The notes: generated by a model not told the origin, from the letters alone. 64,000 nt of DNA from Punica granatum (GCF_007655135.1 NW_022204369.1:26152-90151); one strand, 5' to 3'; shown: positions 32,219-43,093, counted from the stretch's first letter. Made by a program: numbers and translations.

Positions 32219-32338
32219 GGGTGCGATCATACCAGCACTAATGCACCGGATCCCATCAGAACTCCGAAGTTAAGCGTGCTTGGGCGAGAGTAGTACTAGG
32301 ATGGGTGACCTCCTGGGAAGTCCTCGTGTTGCACCCCT
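32219..32338 (+). rRNA. 5S rRNA gene, copy 96
   Basis: Unaltered 120-nt copy; 216-bp long spacer follows. Confidence 0.97.
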
Positions 32339-32554
32339 CCTTTTTAATTTTTTTGCTGCTCGGGAAACTGTCCGACGTTGGACGGGAATCCCATCGTTAC
32401 GGTTAATGTTTTGGGCACGTGCTCACTCGCAAAAGGCGTAAGGTTCGTTGTGAAATGCACTCGATACTTTTTTCTTTCGTTTCTGCGCTCATTTTTGCAT
32501 TTTTTTTCATTAGCTCTACGGAGGAACAAAGTGAATTCGAGCGCAAAGGTTGAC

Positions 32555-32674
32555 GGGTGCGATCATACCAGCACTAATGCACCGGATCCCATCAGAACTC
32601 CGAAGTTAAGCGTGCTTGGGCGAGAGTAGTACTAGGATGGGTGACCTCCTGGGAAGTCCTCGTGTTGCACCCCC
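32555..32674 (+). rRNA. 5S rRNA gene variant, copy 97 (3' end change)
   Basis: 120 nt if ended at the fifth C; the terminal T is gone (GCACCCCCCTTTTT). 219-bp long spacer follows. Confidence 0.88.
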
Positions 32675-32893
32675 CTTTTTAATTTTTTTTTGCTGCTCGG
32701 GAAACTGTCCGACGTTGGACGGGAATCCCATCGTTACGGTTAATGTTTTGGGCACGTGCTCACTCGCAAAAGGCGTAAGGTTCGTTGTGAAATGCACTCG
32801 ATACTTTTTTTCTTTCGTTTCTGCGCTCATTTTTGCATTTTTTTTTCATTAGCTCTACGGAGGAACAAAGTGAATTCGAGCGCAAAGGTTGAC

Positions 32894-33013
32894 GGGTGCG
32901 ATCATACCAGCACTAATGCACCGGATCCCATCAGAACTCCGAAGTTAAGCGTGCTTGGGCGAGAGTAGTACTAGGATGGGTGACCTCCTGGGAAGTCCTC
33001 GTGTTGCACCCCT
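32894..33013 (+). rRNA. 5S rRNA gene, copy 98
   Basis: Unaltered 120-nt copy. The 218-bp long spacer reads ATCGTACGG. Confidence 0.97.
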
Positions 33014-33231
33014 CCTTTTTAATTTTTTTTGCTGCTCGGGAAACTGTCCGACGTTGGACGGGAATCCCATCGTACGGTTAATGTTTTGGGCACGTGCTCA
33101 CTCGCAAAAGGCGTAAGGTTCGTTGTGAAATGCACTCGATACTTTTTTTCTTTCGTTTCTGCGCTCATTTTTGCATTTTTTTTTCATTAGCTCTACGGAG
33201 GAACAAAGTGAATTCGAGCGCAAAGGTTGAC

Positions 33232-33353
33232 GGGTGCGATCATACCAGCACTAATGCACCGGATCCCATCAGAACTCCGAAGTTAAGCGTGCTTGGGCGA
33301 GAGAGTAGTACTAGGATGGGTGACCTCCTGGGAAGTCCTCGTGTTGCACCCCT
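33232..33353 (+). rRNA. 5S rRNA gene variant, copy 99 (+2 nt)
   Basis: 122 nt with one extra GA; 218-bp long spacer follows. Confidence 0.88.
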
Positions 33354-33571
33354 CCTTTTTAATTTTTTTTGCTGCTCGGGAAACTGTCCGACGTTGGACG
33401 GGAATCCCATCGTTACGGTTAATGTTTTGGGCACGTGCTCACTCGCAAAAGGCGTAAGTTCGTTGTGAAATGCACTCGATACTTTTTTTCTTTCGTTTCT
33501 GCGCTCATTTTTGCATTTTTTTTTCATTAGCTCTACGGAGGAACAAAGTGAATTCGAGCGCAAAGGTTGAC

Positions 33572-33691
33572 GGGTGCGATCATACCAGCACTAATGCACC
33601 GGATCCCATCAGAACTCCGAAGTTAAGCGTGCTTGGGCGAGAGTAGTACTAGGATGGGTGACCTCCTGGGAAGTCCTCGTGTTGCACCCCT
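33572..33691 (+). rRNA. 5S rRNA gene, copy 100
   Basis: Unaltered 120-nt copy; 218-bp long spacer follows. Confidence 0.97.
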
Positions 33692-33909
33692 CCTTTTTAA
33701 TTTTTTTTTGCTGCTCGGGAAACTGTCCGACGTTGGACGGGAATCCCATCGTTACGGTTAATGTTTTGGGCACGTGCTCACTCGAAAGGCGTAAGGTTCG
33801 TTGTGAAATGCACTCGAGACTTTTTTCTTTCGTTTCTGCGCTCATTTTTGCATTTTTTTTTCATTAGCTCTACGGAGGAAACAAAGTGAATTCGAGCGCA
33901 AAGGTTGAC

Positions 33910-34035
33910 GGGTGCGATCATACCAGCACTAATGCACCGGATCCCATCAGAACTCCGAAGTTAAGCGTGCTTGGGCGAGAGTGAGAGTAGTACTAGGATG
34001 GGTGACCTCCTGGGAAGTCCTCGTGTTGCACCCCT
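33910..34035 (+). rRNA. 5S rRNA gene variant, copy 101 (+6 nt)
   Basis: 126 nt with the same GTGAGA insertion as copy 95; 219-bp long spacer follows. Confidence 0.84.
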
Positions 34036-34254
34036 CCTTTTTAATTTTTTTTTGCTGCTCGGGAAACTGTCCGACGTTGGACGGGAATCCCATCGTTACG
34101 GTTAATGTTTTGGGCACGTGCTCACTCGCAAAAGGCGTAAGGTTCGTTGTGAAATGCACTCGATACTTTTTTTCTTTCGTTTCTGCGCTCATTTTTGCAT
34201 TTTTTTTCATTAGCTCTACGGAGGAACAAAGTGAATTCGAGCGCAAAGGTTGAC

Positions 34255-34373
34255 GGGTGCGATCATACCAGCACTAATGCACCGGATCCCATCAGAACTC
34301 CGAAGTTAAGCGTGCTTGGGCGAGAGTAGTACTAGGATGGGTGACCTCCTGGGAAGTCCTCGTGTTGCACCCT
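34255..34373 (+). rRNA. 5S rRNA gene variant, copy 102 (-1 nt)
   Basis: 119 nt; the 3' end reads GCACCCT (one C lost), leaving helix I able to pair. 219-bp long spacer follows. Confidence 0.87.
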
Positions 34374-34592
34374 CCTTTTTAATTTTTTTTTGCTGCTCGG
34401 GAAACTGTCCGACGTTGGACGGGAATCCCATCGTTACGGTTAATGTTTTGGGCACGTGCTCACTCGCAAAAGGCGTAGGTTCGTTGTGAAATGCACTCGA
34501 TACTTTTTTTCTTTCGTTTCTGCGCTCATTTTTGCATTTTTTTTTCATTAGCTCTACGGAGGAACAAAGTGAATTCGAGCGCAAAGGTTGAC

Positions 34593-34713
34593 GGGTGCGA
34601 TCATACCAGCACTAATGCACCGGATCCCATCAGAACTCCGAAAGTTAAGCGTGCTTGGGCGAGAGTAGTACTAGGATGGGTGACCTCCTGGGAAGTCCTC
34701 GTGTTGCACCCCT
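34593..34713 (+). rRNA. 5S rRNA gene variant, copy 103 (+1 nt)
   Basis: 121 nt with an extra A before box A (CCGAAAGTTAAG); 219-bp long spacer follows. Confidence 0.87.
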
Positions 34714-34932
34714 CCTTTTAATTTTTTTTTGCTGCTCGGGAAACTGTCCGACGTTGGACGGGAATCCCATCGTTACGGTTAATGTTTTGGGCACGTGCTC
34801 ACTCGCAAAAGGCGTAAGGTTCGTTGTGAAATGCACTCGAGACTTTTTTTCTTTCGTTTCTGCGCTCATTTTTGCATTTTTTTTTCATTAGCTCTACGGA
34901 GGAACAAAGTGAATTCGAGCGCAAAGGTTGAC

Positions 34933-35052
34933 GGGTGCGATCATACCAGCACTAATGCACCGGATCCCATCAGAACTCCGAAGTTAAGCGTGCTTGGGCG
35001 AGAGTAGTACTAGGATGGGTGACCTCCTGGGAAGTCCTCGTGTTGCACCCCT
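34933..35052 (+). rRNA. 5S rRNA gene, copy 104
   Basis: Unaltered 120-nt copy. Short 191-bp spacer follows with an early TCCGATCG allele and GCACGTTGC, which breaks the palindrome. Confidence 0.97.
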
Positions 35053-35243
35053 CCTTTTTAATTTTTTTTTGCTGCTCGGGAAACTGTCCGACGTTGGACG
35101 GGAATCCGATCGTTACGGTTAATGTTTTTTGGGCACGTTGCTATGCACTCGATACTTTTTTTCTTTCGTTTCTGCGATCATTTTGCATTTTTTTTTCATT
35201 AGCTCTACGGAGGAACAAAGTGAATTCGAGCGCAAAGGTTGAC

Positions 35244-35362
35244 GGTGCGATCATACCAGCACTAATGCACCGGATCCCATCAGAACTCCGAAGTTAAGCG
35301 TGCTTGGGCGAGAGTAGTACTAGGATGGGTGACCTCCTGGGAAGTCCTCGTGTTGCACCCCT
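35244..35362 (+). rRNA. 5S rRNA gene variant, copy 105 (-1 nt at 5' end)
   Basis: 119 nt; only two G begin the gene (GACGGTGCG), shortening helix I by one pair. 218-bp long spacer follows. Confidence 0.87.
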
Positions 35363-35580
35363 CCTTTTAATTTTTTTTTGCTGCTCGGGAAACTGTCCGA
35401 CGTTGGACGGGAATCCCATCGTTACGGTTAATGTTTTGGGCACGTGCTCACTCGCAAAAGGCGTAAGGTTCGTTTGTGAAATGCACTCGATACTTTTTTT
35501 TTCGTTTCTGCGCTCATTTTTGCATTTTTTTTTCATTAGCTCTACGGAGGAACAAAGTGAATTCGAGCGCAAAGGTTGAC

Positions 35581-35704
35581 GGGTGCGATCATACCAGCAC
35601 TAATGCACCGGATCCCATCAGAACTCCGAAGTTAAGCGTGCTGGGCGAGAGTAGAGTAGTACTAGGATGGGTGACCTCCTGGGAAGTCCTCGTGTTGCAC
35701 CCCT
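35581..35704 (+). rRNA. 5S rRNA gene variant, copy 106 (+4 nt)
   Basis: 124 nt; one T of box A is lost (GTGCTGGGCG) and GAGTA is duplicated. 217-bp long spacer with GCGTGAGG follows. Confidence 0.82.
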
Positions 35705-35921
35705 CCTTTTTAATTTTTTTTGCTGCTCGGGAAACTGTCCGACGTTGGACGGGAATCCCATCGTTACGGTTAATGTTTTGGGCACGTGCTCACTCGCAAA
35801 AGGCGTGAGGTTCGTTGTGAAATGCACTCGATACTTTTTTTCTTTCGTTTCTGCGCTCATTTTTGCATTTTTTTCATTAGCTCTACGGAGGAACAAAGTG
35901 AATTCGAGCGCAAAGGTTGAC

Positions 35922-36039
35922 GGGTGCGATCATACCAGCACTAATGCACCGGATCCCATCAGAACTCCGAAGTTAAGCGTGCTGGGGCGAGAGTAGTACT
36001 AGGATGGGTGACTCCTGGGAAGTGTCTGTTTGCACCCCT
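35922..36039 (+). pseudogene. 5S rRNA pseudogene, copy 107
   Basis: 118 nt with changes spread along the 3' half: GTGCTGGGGCG, box C GTGACTCCTGG, and AGTGTCTGTTTGCACC in place of AGTCCTCGTGTTGCACC. 218-bp long spacer follows. Confidence 0.78.
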
Positions 36040-36257
36040 CCTTTTTAATTTTTTTTGCTGCTCGGGAAACTGTCCGACGTTGGACGGGAATCCCATCGTT
36101 ACGGTTAATGTTTTGGGCACGTGCTCACTCGCAAAAGGCGTGAGGTTCGTTGTGAAATGCACTCGATACTTTTTTCTTTCGTTTCTGCGCTCATTTTTGC
36201 ATTTTTTTTTCATTAGCTCTACGGAGGAACAAAGTGAATTCGAGCGCAAAGGTTGAC

Positions 36258-36383
36258 GGGTGCGATCATACCAGCACTAATGCACCGGATCCCATCAGAA
36301 CTCCGAAGTTAAGCGTGCTTGGGCGAGAGTGAGAGTAGTACTAGGATGGGTGACCTCCTGGGAAGTCCTCGTGTTGCACCCCT
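36258..36383 (+). rRNA. 5S rRNA gene variant, copy 108 (+6 nt)
   Basis: 126 nt with the GTGAGA insertion of copies 95 and 101. Short 188-bp spacer follows. Confidence 0.84.
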
Positions 36384-36571
36384 CCTTTTTAATTTTTTTT
36401 TGCTGCTCGGGAAACTGTCCGACGTTGGACGGGAATCCATCGTTACGGTTAATGTTTTGGGCACGTGCTATGCACTCGATACTTTTTTTCTTTCGTTTCT
36501 GCGATCATTTTTGCATTTTTTTTTCATTAGCTCTACGGAGGAACAAAGTGAATTCGAGCGCAAAGGTTGAC

Positions 36572-36695
36572 GGGTGCGATCATACCAGCACTAATGCACC
36601 GGATCCCATCAGAACTCCGAAGTTAAGCGTGCTTGGGCGAGAGAGTAGTAGTATAGGATGGGTGACCTCCTGGGAAGTCCTCGTGTTGCACCCCT
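36572..36695 (+). rRNA. 5S rRNA gene variant, copy 109 (+4 nt)
   Basis: 124 nt; extra GA and TAG, and C78 lost (GAGAGAGTAGTAGTATAGG). 219-bp long spacer follows. Confidence 0.82.
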
Positions 36696-36914
36696 CCTTT
36701 TTAATTTTTTTTTGCTGCTCGGGAAACTGTCCGACGTTGGACGGGAATCCCATCGTTACGGTTAATGTTTTGGGCACGTGCTCACTCGCAAAAGGCGTAA
36801 GGTTCGTTGTGAAATGCACTCGATACTTTTTTCTTTCGTTTCTGCGCTCATTTTTGCATTTTTTTTTCATTAGCTCTACGGAGGAACAAAGTGAATTCGA
36901 GCGCAAAGGTTGAC

Positions 36915-37034
36915 GGGTGCGATCATACCAGCACTAATGCACCGGATCCCATCAGAACTCCGAAGTTAAGCGTGCTTGGGCGAGAGTAGTACTAGGATGG
37001 GTGACCTCCTGGGAAGTCCTCGTGTTGCACCCCT
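36915..37034 (+). rRNA. 5S rRNA gene, copy 110
   Basis: Unaltered 120-nt copy. The 217-bp long spacer has GCGTGAGG, and GCTTTTTT where others read GCATTTTTT. Confidence 0.97.
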
Positions 37035-37251
37035 CCTTTTTAATTTTTTTTTGCTGCTCGGGAAACTGTCCGACGTTGGACGGGAATCCCATCGTTACGG
37101 TTAATGTTTTGGGCACGTGCTCACTCGCAAAAGGCGTGAGGTTCGTTGTGAAATGCACTCGATACTTTTTCTTTCGTTTCTGCGCTCATTTTTGCTTTTT
37201 TTTTCATTAGCTCTACGGAGGAACAAAGTGAATTCGAGCGCAAAGGTTGAC

Positions 37252-37371
37252 GGGTGCGATCATACCAGCACTAATGCACCGGATCCCATCAGAACTCCGA
37301 AGTTAAGCGTGCTTGGGCGAGAGTAGTACTAGGATGGGTGACCTCCTGGGAAGTCCTCGTGTTGCACCCCT
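37252..37371 (+). rRNA. 5S rRNA gene, copy 111
   Basis: Unaltered 120-nt copy. Short 191-bp spacer follows with a duplicated GAC in the palindrome (GTCGACGACGTTGG). Confidence 0.97.
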
Positions 37372-37562
37372 CCTTTTTAATTTTTTTTTGCTGCTCGGGA
37401 AACTGTCGACGACGTTGGACGGGAATCCCATCGTTACGGTTAATGTTTGGGCACGTGCTATGCACTCGATACTTTTTTTCTTTCGTTTCTGCGATCATTT
37501 TTGCATTTTTTTTTTCATTAGCTCTACGGAGGAACAAAGTGAATTCGAGCGCAAAGGTTGAC

Positions 37563-37692
37563 GGGTGGTGCGATCATACCAGCACTAATGCACCGGATCC
37601 CATCAGAACTCCGAAGTTAAGCGTGCTGGGGGCGAGAGTGAGAGTAGTACTAGGATGGGTGACCTCCTGGGAAGTCCTCGTGTTGCACCCCT
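37563..37692 (+). pseudogene. 5S rRNA pseudogene, copy 112 (+10 nt)
   Basis: 130 nt. GGT is duplicated at the 5' end (GGGTGGTGCGATC); the middle reads GTGCTGGGGGCGAGAGTGAG, with the GTGAGA insertion seen in copies 95, 101 and 108. 218-bp long spacer follows. Confidence 0.75.
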
Positions 37693-37910
37693 CCTTTTTA
37701 ATTTTTTTTTGCTGCTCGGGAAACTGTCCGACGTTGGACGGGAATCCCATCGTTACGGTTAATGTTTTGGGCACGTGCTCACTCGCAAAAGGCGTAAGGT
37801 TCGTTGTGAAATGCACTCGACTTTTTTTCTTTCGTTTCTGCGCTCATTTTTGCATTTTTTTTTCATTAGCTCTACGGAGGAACAAAGTGAATTCGAGCGC
37901 AAAGGTTGAC

Positions 37911-38030
37911 GGGTGCGATCATACCAGCACTAATGCACCGGATCCCATCAGAACTCCGAAGTTAAGCGTGCTTGGGCGAGAGTAGTACTAGGATGGGTGA
38001 CCTCCTGGGAAGTCCTCGTGTTGCACCCCT
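37911..38030 (+). rRNA. 5S rRNA gene, copy 113
   Basis: Unaltered 120-nt copy; short 188-bp spacer with GCGATC follows. Confidence 0.97.
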
Positions 38031-38218
38031 CCTTTTTAATTTTTTTTTGCTGCTCGGGAAACTGTCCGACGTTGGACGGGAATCCCATCGTTACGGTTAA
38101 TGTTTTGGGCACGTGCTATGCACTCGATACTTTTTTCTTTCGTTTCTGCGATCATTTTTGCATTTTTTTTTCATTAGCTCTACGGAGGAACAAAGTGAAT
38201 TCGAGCGCAAAGGTTGAC

Positions 38219-38338
38219 GGGTGCGATCATACCAGCACTAATGCACCGGATCCCATCAGAACTCCGAAGTTAAGCGTGCTTGGGCGAGAGTAGTACTAGG
38301 ATGGGTGACCTCCTGGGAAGTCCTCGTGTTGCACCCCT
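38219..38338 (+). rRNA. 5S rRNA gene, copy 114
   Basis: Unaltered 120-nt copy. The 220-bp long spacer has GGCGGAAGG in place of GGCGTAAGG. Confidence 0.97.
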
Positions 38339-38558
38339 CCTTTTTAATTTTTTTTTGCTGCTCGGGAAACTGTCCGACGTTGGACGGGAATCCCATCGTT
38401 ACGGTTAATGTTTTGGGCACGTGCTCACTCGCAAAAGGCGGAAGGTTCGTTGTGAAATGCACTCGATACTTTTTTTCTTTCGTTTCTGCGCTCATTTTTG
38501 CATTTTTTTTTCATTAGCTCTACGGAGGAACAAAGTGAATTCGAGCGCAAAGGTTGAC

Positions 38559-38675
38559 GGGTGCGATCATACCAGCACTAATGCACCGGATCCCATCAGA
38601 ACTCCGAAGTTAAGCGTGCTTGGGCGAGAGTAGTACTAGGATGGGTGACCTCCTGGGAAGTCGTGTTGCACCCCT
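38559..38675 (+). rRNA. 5S rRNA gene variant, copy 115 (-3 nt)
   Basis: 117 nt; three bases are lost at nt 104-107 (GGAAGTCGTGTTG). 220-bp long spacer follows. Confidence 0.84.
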
Positions 38676-38895
38676 CCTTTTTAATTTTTTTTTGCTGCTC
38701 GGGAAACTGTCCGACGTTGGACGGGAATCCCATCGTTACGGTTAATGTTTTGGGCACGTGCTCACTCGCAAAAGGCGTAAGGTTCGTTGTGAAATGCACT
38801 CGATACTTTTTTTCTTTCGTTTCTGCGCTCATTTTTGCATTTTTTTTTCATTAGCTCTACGGAGGAACAAAGTGAATTCGAGCGCAAAGGTTGAC

Positions 38896-39014
38896 GGGTG
38901 CGATCATACCAGCACTAATGCACCGGATCCCATCAGAACTCCGAAGTTAAGCGTGCTTGGGCGAGAGTAGTACTAGGATGGGTGACCCCTGGGAAGTCCT
39001 CGTGTTGCACCCCT
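38896..39014 (+). rRNA. 5S rRNA gene variant, copy 116 (-1 nt)
   Basis: 119 nt; T93 of box C is lost (GTGACCCCTGGG). Short 187-bp spacer follows. Confidence 0.85.
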
Positions 39015-39201
39015 CCTTTTTAATTTTTTTTTGCTGCTCGGGAAACTGTCCGACGTTGGACGGGAATCCCATCGTTACGGTTAATGTTTTGGGCACGTGC
39101 TATGCACTCGATACTTTTTTTCTTCGTTTCTGCGATCATTTTTGCATTTTTTTTCATTAGCTCTACGGAGGAACAAAGTGAATTCGAGCGCAAAGGTTGA
39201 C

Positions 39202-39321
39202 GGGTGCGATCATACCAGCACTAATGCACCGGATCCCATCAGAACTCCGAAGTTAAGCGTGCTTGGGCGAGAGTAGTACTAGGATGGGTGACCTCCTGGG
39301 AAGTCCTCGTGTTGCACCCCT
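39202..39321 (+). rRNA. 5S rRNA gene, copy 117
   Basis: Unaltered 120-nt copy; 217-bp long spacer follows. Confidence 0.97.
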
Positions 39322-39538
39322 CCTTTTTAATTTTTTTTGCTGCTCGGGAAACTGTCCGACGTTGGACGGGAATCCCATCGTTACGGTTAATGTTTGGGCA
39401 CGTGCTCACTCGCAAAAGGCGTAAGGTTCGTTGTGAAATGCACTCGATACTTTTTTCTTTCGTTTCTGCGCTCATTTTTGCATTTTTTTTTCATTAGCTC
39501 TACGGAGGAACAAAGTGAATTCGAGCGCAAAGGTTGAC

Positions 39539-39658
39539 GGGTGCGATCATACCAGCACTAATGCACCGGATCCCATCAGAACTCCGAAGTTAAGCGTGCT
39601 TGGGCGAGAGTAGTACTAGGATGGGTGACCTCCTGGGAAGTCCTCGTGTTGCACCCCT
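39539..39658 (+). rRNA. 5S rRNA gene, copy 118
   Basis: Unaltered 120-nt copy; 218-bp long spacer with GCGTGAGG follows. Confidence 0.97.
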
Positions 39659-39876
39659 CCTTTTTAATTTTTTTTTGCTGCTCGGGAAACTGTCCGACGT
39701 TGGACGGGAATCCCATCGTTACGGTTAATGTTTTGGGCACGTGCTCACTCGCAAAAGGCGTGAGGTTCGTTGTGAAATGCACTCGATACTTTTTTCTTTC
39801 GTTTCTGCGCTCATTTTTGCATTTTTTTTCATTAGCTCTACGGAGGAACAAAGTGAATTCGAGCGCAAAGGTTGAC

Positions 39877-39995
39877 GGGTGCGATCATACCAGCACTAAT
39901 GCACCGGATCCCATCAGAACTCCGAAGTTAAGCGTGCTTGGGCGAGAGTAGTACTAGGATGGGTGACCTCCTGGGAAGTCCTCGTGTTGCACCCT
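39877..39995 (+). rRNA. 5S rRNA gene variant, copy 119 (-1 nt)
   Basis: 119 nt; the 3' end is GCACCCT. Short 185-bp spacer follows, with junction GTGTATGCAC and GCGCTC. Confidence 0.87.
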
Positions 39996-40180
39996 CCTTT
40001 TAATTTTTTTTGCTGCTCGGGAAACTGTCCGACGTTGGACGGGAATCCCATCGTTACGGTTAATGTTTTGGGCACGTGTATGCACTCGATACTTTTTTCT
40101 TTCGTTTCTGCGCTCATTTTTGCATTTTTTTTTCATTAGCTCTACGGAGGAACAAAGTGAATTCGAGCGCAAAGGTTGAC

Positions 40181-40300
40181 GGGTGCGATCATACCAGCAC
40201 TAATGCACCGGATCCCATCAGAACTCCGAAGTTAAGCGTGCTTGGGCGAGAGTAGTACTAGGATGGGTGACCTCCTGGGAAGTCCTCGTGTTGCACCCCT
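40181..40300 (+). rRNA. 5S rRNA gene, copy 120
   Basis: Unaltered 120-nt copy; 218-bp long spacer follows. Confidence 0.97.
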
Positions 40301-40518
40301 CCTTTTTAATTTTTTTTTGCTGCTCGGGAAACTGTCCGACGTTGGACGGGAATCCCATCGTTACGGTTAATGTTTTGGGCACGTGCTCACTCGCAAAAGG
40401 CGTAAGGTTCGTTGTGAAATGCACTCGATACTTTTTTCTTTCGTTTCTGCGCTCATTTTTGCATTTTTTTTCATTAGCTCTACGGAGGAACAAAGTGAAT
40501 TCGAGCGCAAAGGTTGAC

Positions 40519-40640
40519 GGGTGCGATCATACCAGCACTAATGCACCGGATCCCATCAGAACTCCGAAGTTAAGCGTGCTTGGGCGCGAGAGTAGTACTA
40601 GGATGGGTGACCTCCTGGGAAGTCCTCGTGTTGCACCCCT
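40519..40640 (+). rRNA. 5S rRNA gene variant, copy 121 (+2 nt)
   Basis: 122 nt with an extra CG (GGGCGCGAGAGTAG); short 186-bp spacer follows. Confidence 0.87.
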
Positions 40641-40826
40641 CCTTTTTAATTTTTTTTTGCTGCTCGGGAAACTGTCCGACGTTGGACGGGAATCCATCGT
40701 TACGGTTAATGTTTTGGGCACGTGCTATGCACTCGATACTTTTTTCTTTCGTTTCTGCGATCATTTTTGCATTTTTTTTCATTAGCTCTACGGAGGAACA
40801 AAGTGAATTCGAGCGCAAAGGTTGAC

Positions 40827-40949
40827 GGGTGCGATCATACCAGCACTAATGCACCGGATCCCATCAGAACTCCGAAGTAAGCGTGCTTGCTTGGGCGAGA
40901 GTAGTACTAGGATGGGTGACCTCCTGGGAAGTCCTCGTGTTGCACCCCT
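40827..40949 (+). rRNA. 5S rRNA gene variant, copy 122 (+3 nt)
   Basis: 123 nt; box A has lost a T (GAAGTAAGCG) and GCTT is duplicated (GTGCTTGCTTGGG). 213-bp long spacer follows with a shortened terminator T run and AGCTTACGG. Confidence 0.8.
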
Positions 40950-41162
40950 CCTTTTTAATTTTTTGCTGCTCGGGAAACTGTCCGACGTTGGACGGGAATC
41001 CCATCGTTACGGTTAATGTTTTGGGCACGTGCTCACTCGCAAAAGGCGTAAGGTTCGTTGTGAAATGCACTCGATACTTTTTCTTTCGTTTCTGCGCTCA
41101 TTTTTGCATTTTTTTTCATTAGCTTACGGAGGAACAAAGTGAATTCGAGCGCAAAGGTTGAC

Positions 41163-41286
41163 GGGTGCGATCATACCAGCACTAATGCACCGGATCCCAT
41201 CAGAACTCCGAAGTTAAGCGTGCTGGGCGAGGAGAGAGTAGTACTAGGATGGGTGACCTCCTGGGAAGTCCTCGTGTTGCACCCCT
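41163..41286 (+). rRNA. 5S rRNA gene variant, copy 123 (+4 nt)
   Basis: 124 nt; a T is lost (GTGCTGGGCG) and five bases are added (GAGGAGAGAGTAG). Short 186-bp spacer follows, with GTGAATTCG shortened to GAATTCG. Confidence 0.8.
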
Positions 41287-41472
41287 CCTTTTTAATTTTT
41301 TTTTGCTGCTCGGGAAACTGTCCGACGTTGGACGGGAATCCCATCGTTACGGTTAATGTTTTGGGCACGTGCTATGCACTCGATACTTTTTTTCTTTCGT
41401 TTCTGCGCTCATTTTTGCATTTTTTTTCATTAGCTCTACGGAGGAACAAAGAATTCGAGCGCAAAGGTTGAC

Positions 41473-41594
41473 GGGTGCGATCATACCAGCACTAATGCAC
41501 CGGATCCCATCAGAACTCCGAAGTTAAGCGTGCTTGGGCGAGAGAGTAGTACTAGGATGGGTGACCTCCTGGGAAGTCCTCGTGTTGCACCCCT
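41473..41594 (+). rRNA. 5S rRNA gene variant, copy 124 (+2 nt)
   Basis: 122 nt with one extra GA; 222-bp long spacer follows. Confidence 0.88.
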
Positions 41595-41816
41595 CCTTTT
41601 TAATTTTTTTTTTGCTGCTCGGGAAACTGTCCGACGTTGGACGGGAATCCCATCGTTACGGTTAATGTTTTGGGCACGTGCTCACTCGCAAAAGGCGTAA
41701 GGTTCGTTGTGAAATGCACTCGAGACTTTTTTTCTTTCGTTTCTGCGCTCATTTTTGCATTTTTTTTTTCATTAGCTCTACGGAGGAACAAAGTGAATTC
41801 GAGCGCAAAGGTTGAC

Positions 41817-41936
41817 GGGTGCGATCATACCAGCACTAATGCACCGGATCCCATCAGAACTCCGAAGTTAAGCGTGCTTGGGCGAGAGTAGTACTAGGAT
41901 GGGTGACCTCCTGGAAAGTCCTCGTGTTGCACCCCT
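41817..41936 (+). rRNA. 5S rRNA gene variant, copy 125 (G99A)
   Basis: 120 nt with G99A (CTCCTGGAAAG). Short 189-bp spacer follows with several one-base changes (TCGTTCTGC, CATATTTTG, GAGCACAAAGG). Confidence 0.89.
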
Positions 41937-42125
41937 CCTTTTTAATTTTTTTTTGCTGCTCGGGAAACTGTCCGACGTTGGACGGGAATCCGATCGTTAC
42001 GGTTAATGTTTTGGGCACGTGCTATGCACTCGATACTTTTTTTTCTTTCGTTCTGCGCTCATATTTTGCATTTTTTTTCATTAGCTTACGGAGGGAACAA
42101 AGTGAATTCGAGCACAAAGGTTGAC

Positions 42126-42246
42126 GGGTGCGATCATACCAGCACTAATGCACCGGATCCCATCAGAACTCCGAAGTTAAGCGTGCTGGGGAGGAGAGTA
42201 GTACTAGGATGGGTGACCTCCTGGGAAGTCCTCGTGTTGCACCCCT
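42126..42246 (+). rRNA. 5S rRNA gene variant, copy 126 (+1 nt)
   Basis: 121 nt; the intermediate element region reads GTGCTGGGGAGGAGAGTAG. 218-bp long spacer follows. Confidence 0.82.
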
Positions 42247-42464
42247 CCTTTTTAATTTTTTTTTGCTGCTCGGGAAACTGTCCGACGTTGGACGGGAATC
42301 CCATCGTTACGGTTAATGTTTTGGCACGTGCTCACTCGCAAAAGGCGTAAGGTTCGTTGTGAAATGCACTCGATACTTTTTTCTTTCGTTTCTGCGCTCA
42401 TTTTTGCATTTTTTTTTCATTAGCTCTACGGAGGAACAAAGTGAATTCGAGCGCAAAGGTTGAC

Positions 42465-42583
42465 GGGTGCGATCATACCAGCACTAATGCACCGGATCCC
42501 ATCAGAACTCCGAAGTTAAGCGTGCTTGGGCGAGAGTAGTATAGGATGGGTGACCTCCTGGGAAGTCCTCGTGTTGCACCCCT
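42465..42583 (+). rRNA. 5S rRNA gene variant, copy 127 (-1 nt)
   Basis: 119 nt; C78 is lost (GTAGTATAGG). The minimal 80-bp spacer follows. Confidence 0.86.
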
Positions 42584-42663
42584 CCTTTTTAATTTTTTTT
42601 TGCTGCTCGGGAAACTGTCCGACGTTGGACGGGAATCCAGTGAATTCGAGCGCAAAGGTTGAC
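42584..42663 (+). repeat. Minimal 80-bp spacer
   Basis: Spacer between copies 127 and 128. About 139 bp are gone, from after GGGAATCC to before AGTGAATTCG. The terminator and about 25 bp of upstream region remain. Confidence 0.9.
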
Positions 42664-42783
42664 GGGTGCGATCATACCAGCACTAATGCACCGGATCCCA
42701 TCAGAACTCCGAAGTTAAGCGTGCTTGGGCGAGAGTAGTACTAGGATGGGTGACCTCCTGGGAAGTCCTCGTGTTGCACCCCT
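42664..42783 (+). rRNA. 5S rRNA gene, copy 128
   Basis: Unaltered 120-nt copy with only about 25 bp of the usual upstream region. The gene runs directly into T5 (GCACCCCTTTTTAA). Short 190-bp spacer follows. Confidence 0.96.
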
Positions 42784-42973
42784 TTTTAATTTTTTTTTGC
42801 TGCTCGGGAAACTGTCCGACGTTGGACGGGAATCCCATCGTTACGGTTAATGTTTTGGGCACGTGCTATGCACTCGATACTTTTTTCTTTCGTTTCTTTT
42901 CTGCGATCATTTTTGCATTTTTTTTTCATTAGCTCTACGGAGGAACAAAGTGAATTCGAGCGCAAAGGTTGAC

Positions 42974-43093
42974 GGGTGCGATCATACCAGCACTAATGCA
43001 CCGGATCCCATCAGAACTCCGAAGTTAAGCGTGCTTGGGCGAGAGTAGTACTAGGATGGGTGACCTCCTGGGAAGTCCTCGTGTTGCACCCCT
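42974..43093 (+). rRNA. 5S rRNA gene, copy 129
   Basis: Unaltered 120-nt copy. Short 189-bp spacer with TCCGATCG follows. Confidence 0.97.
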
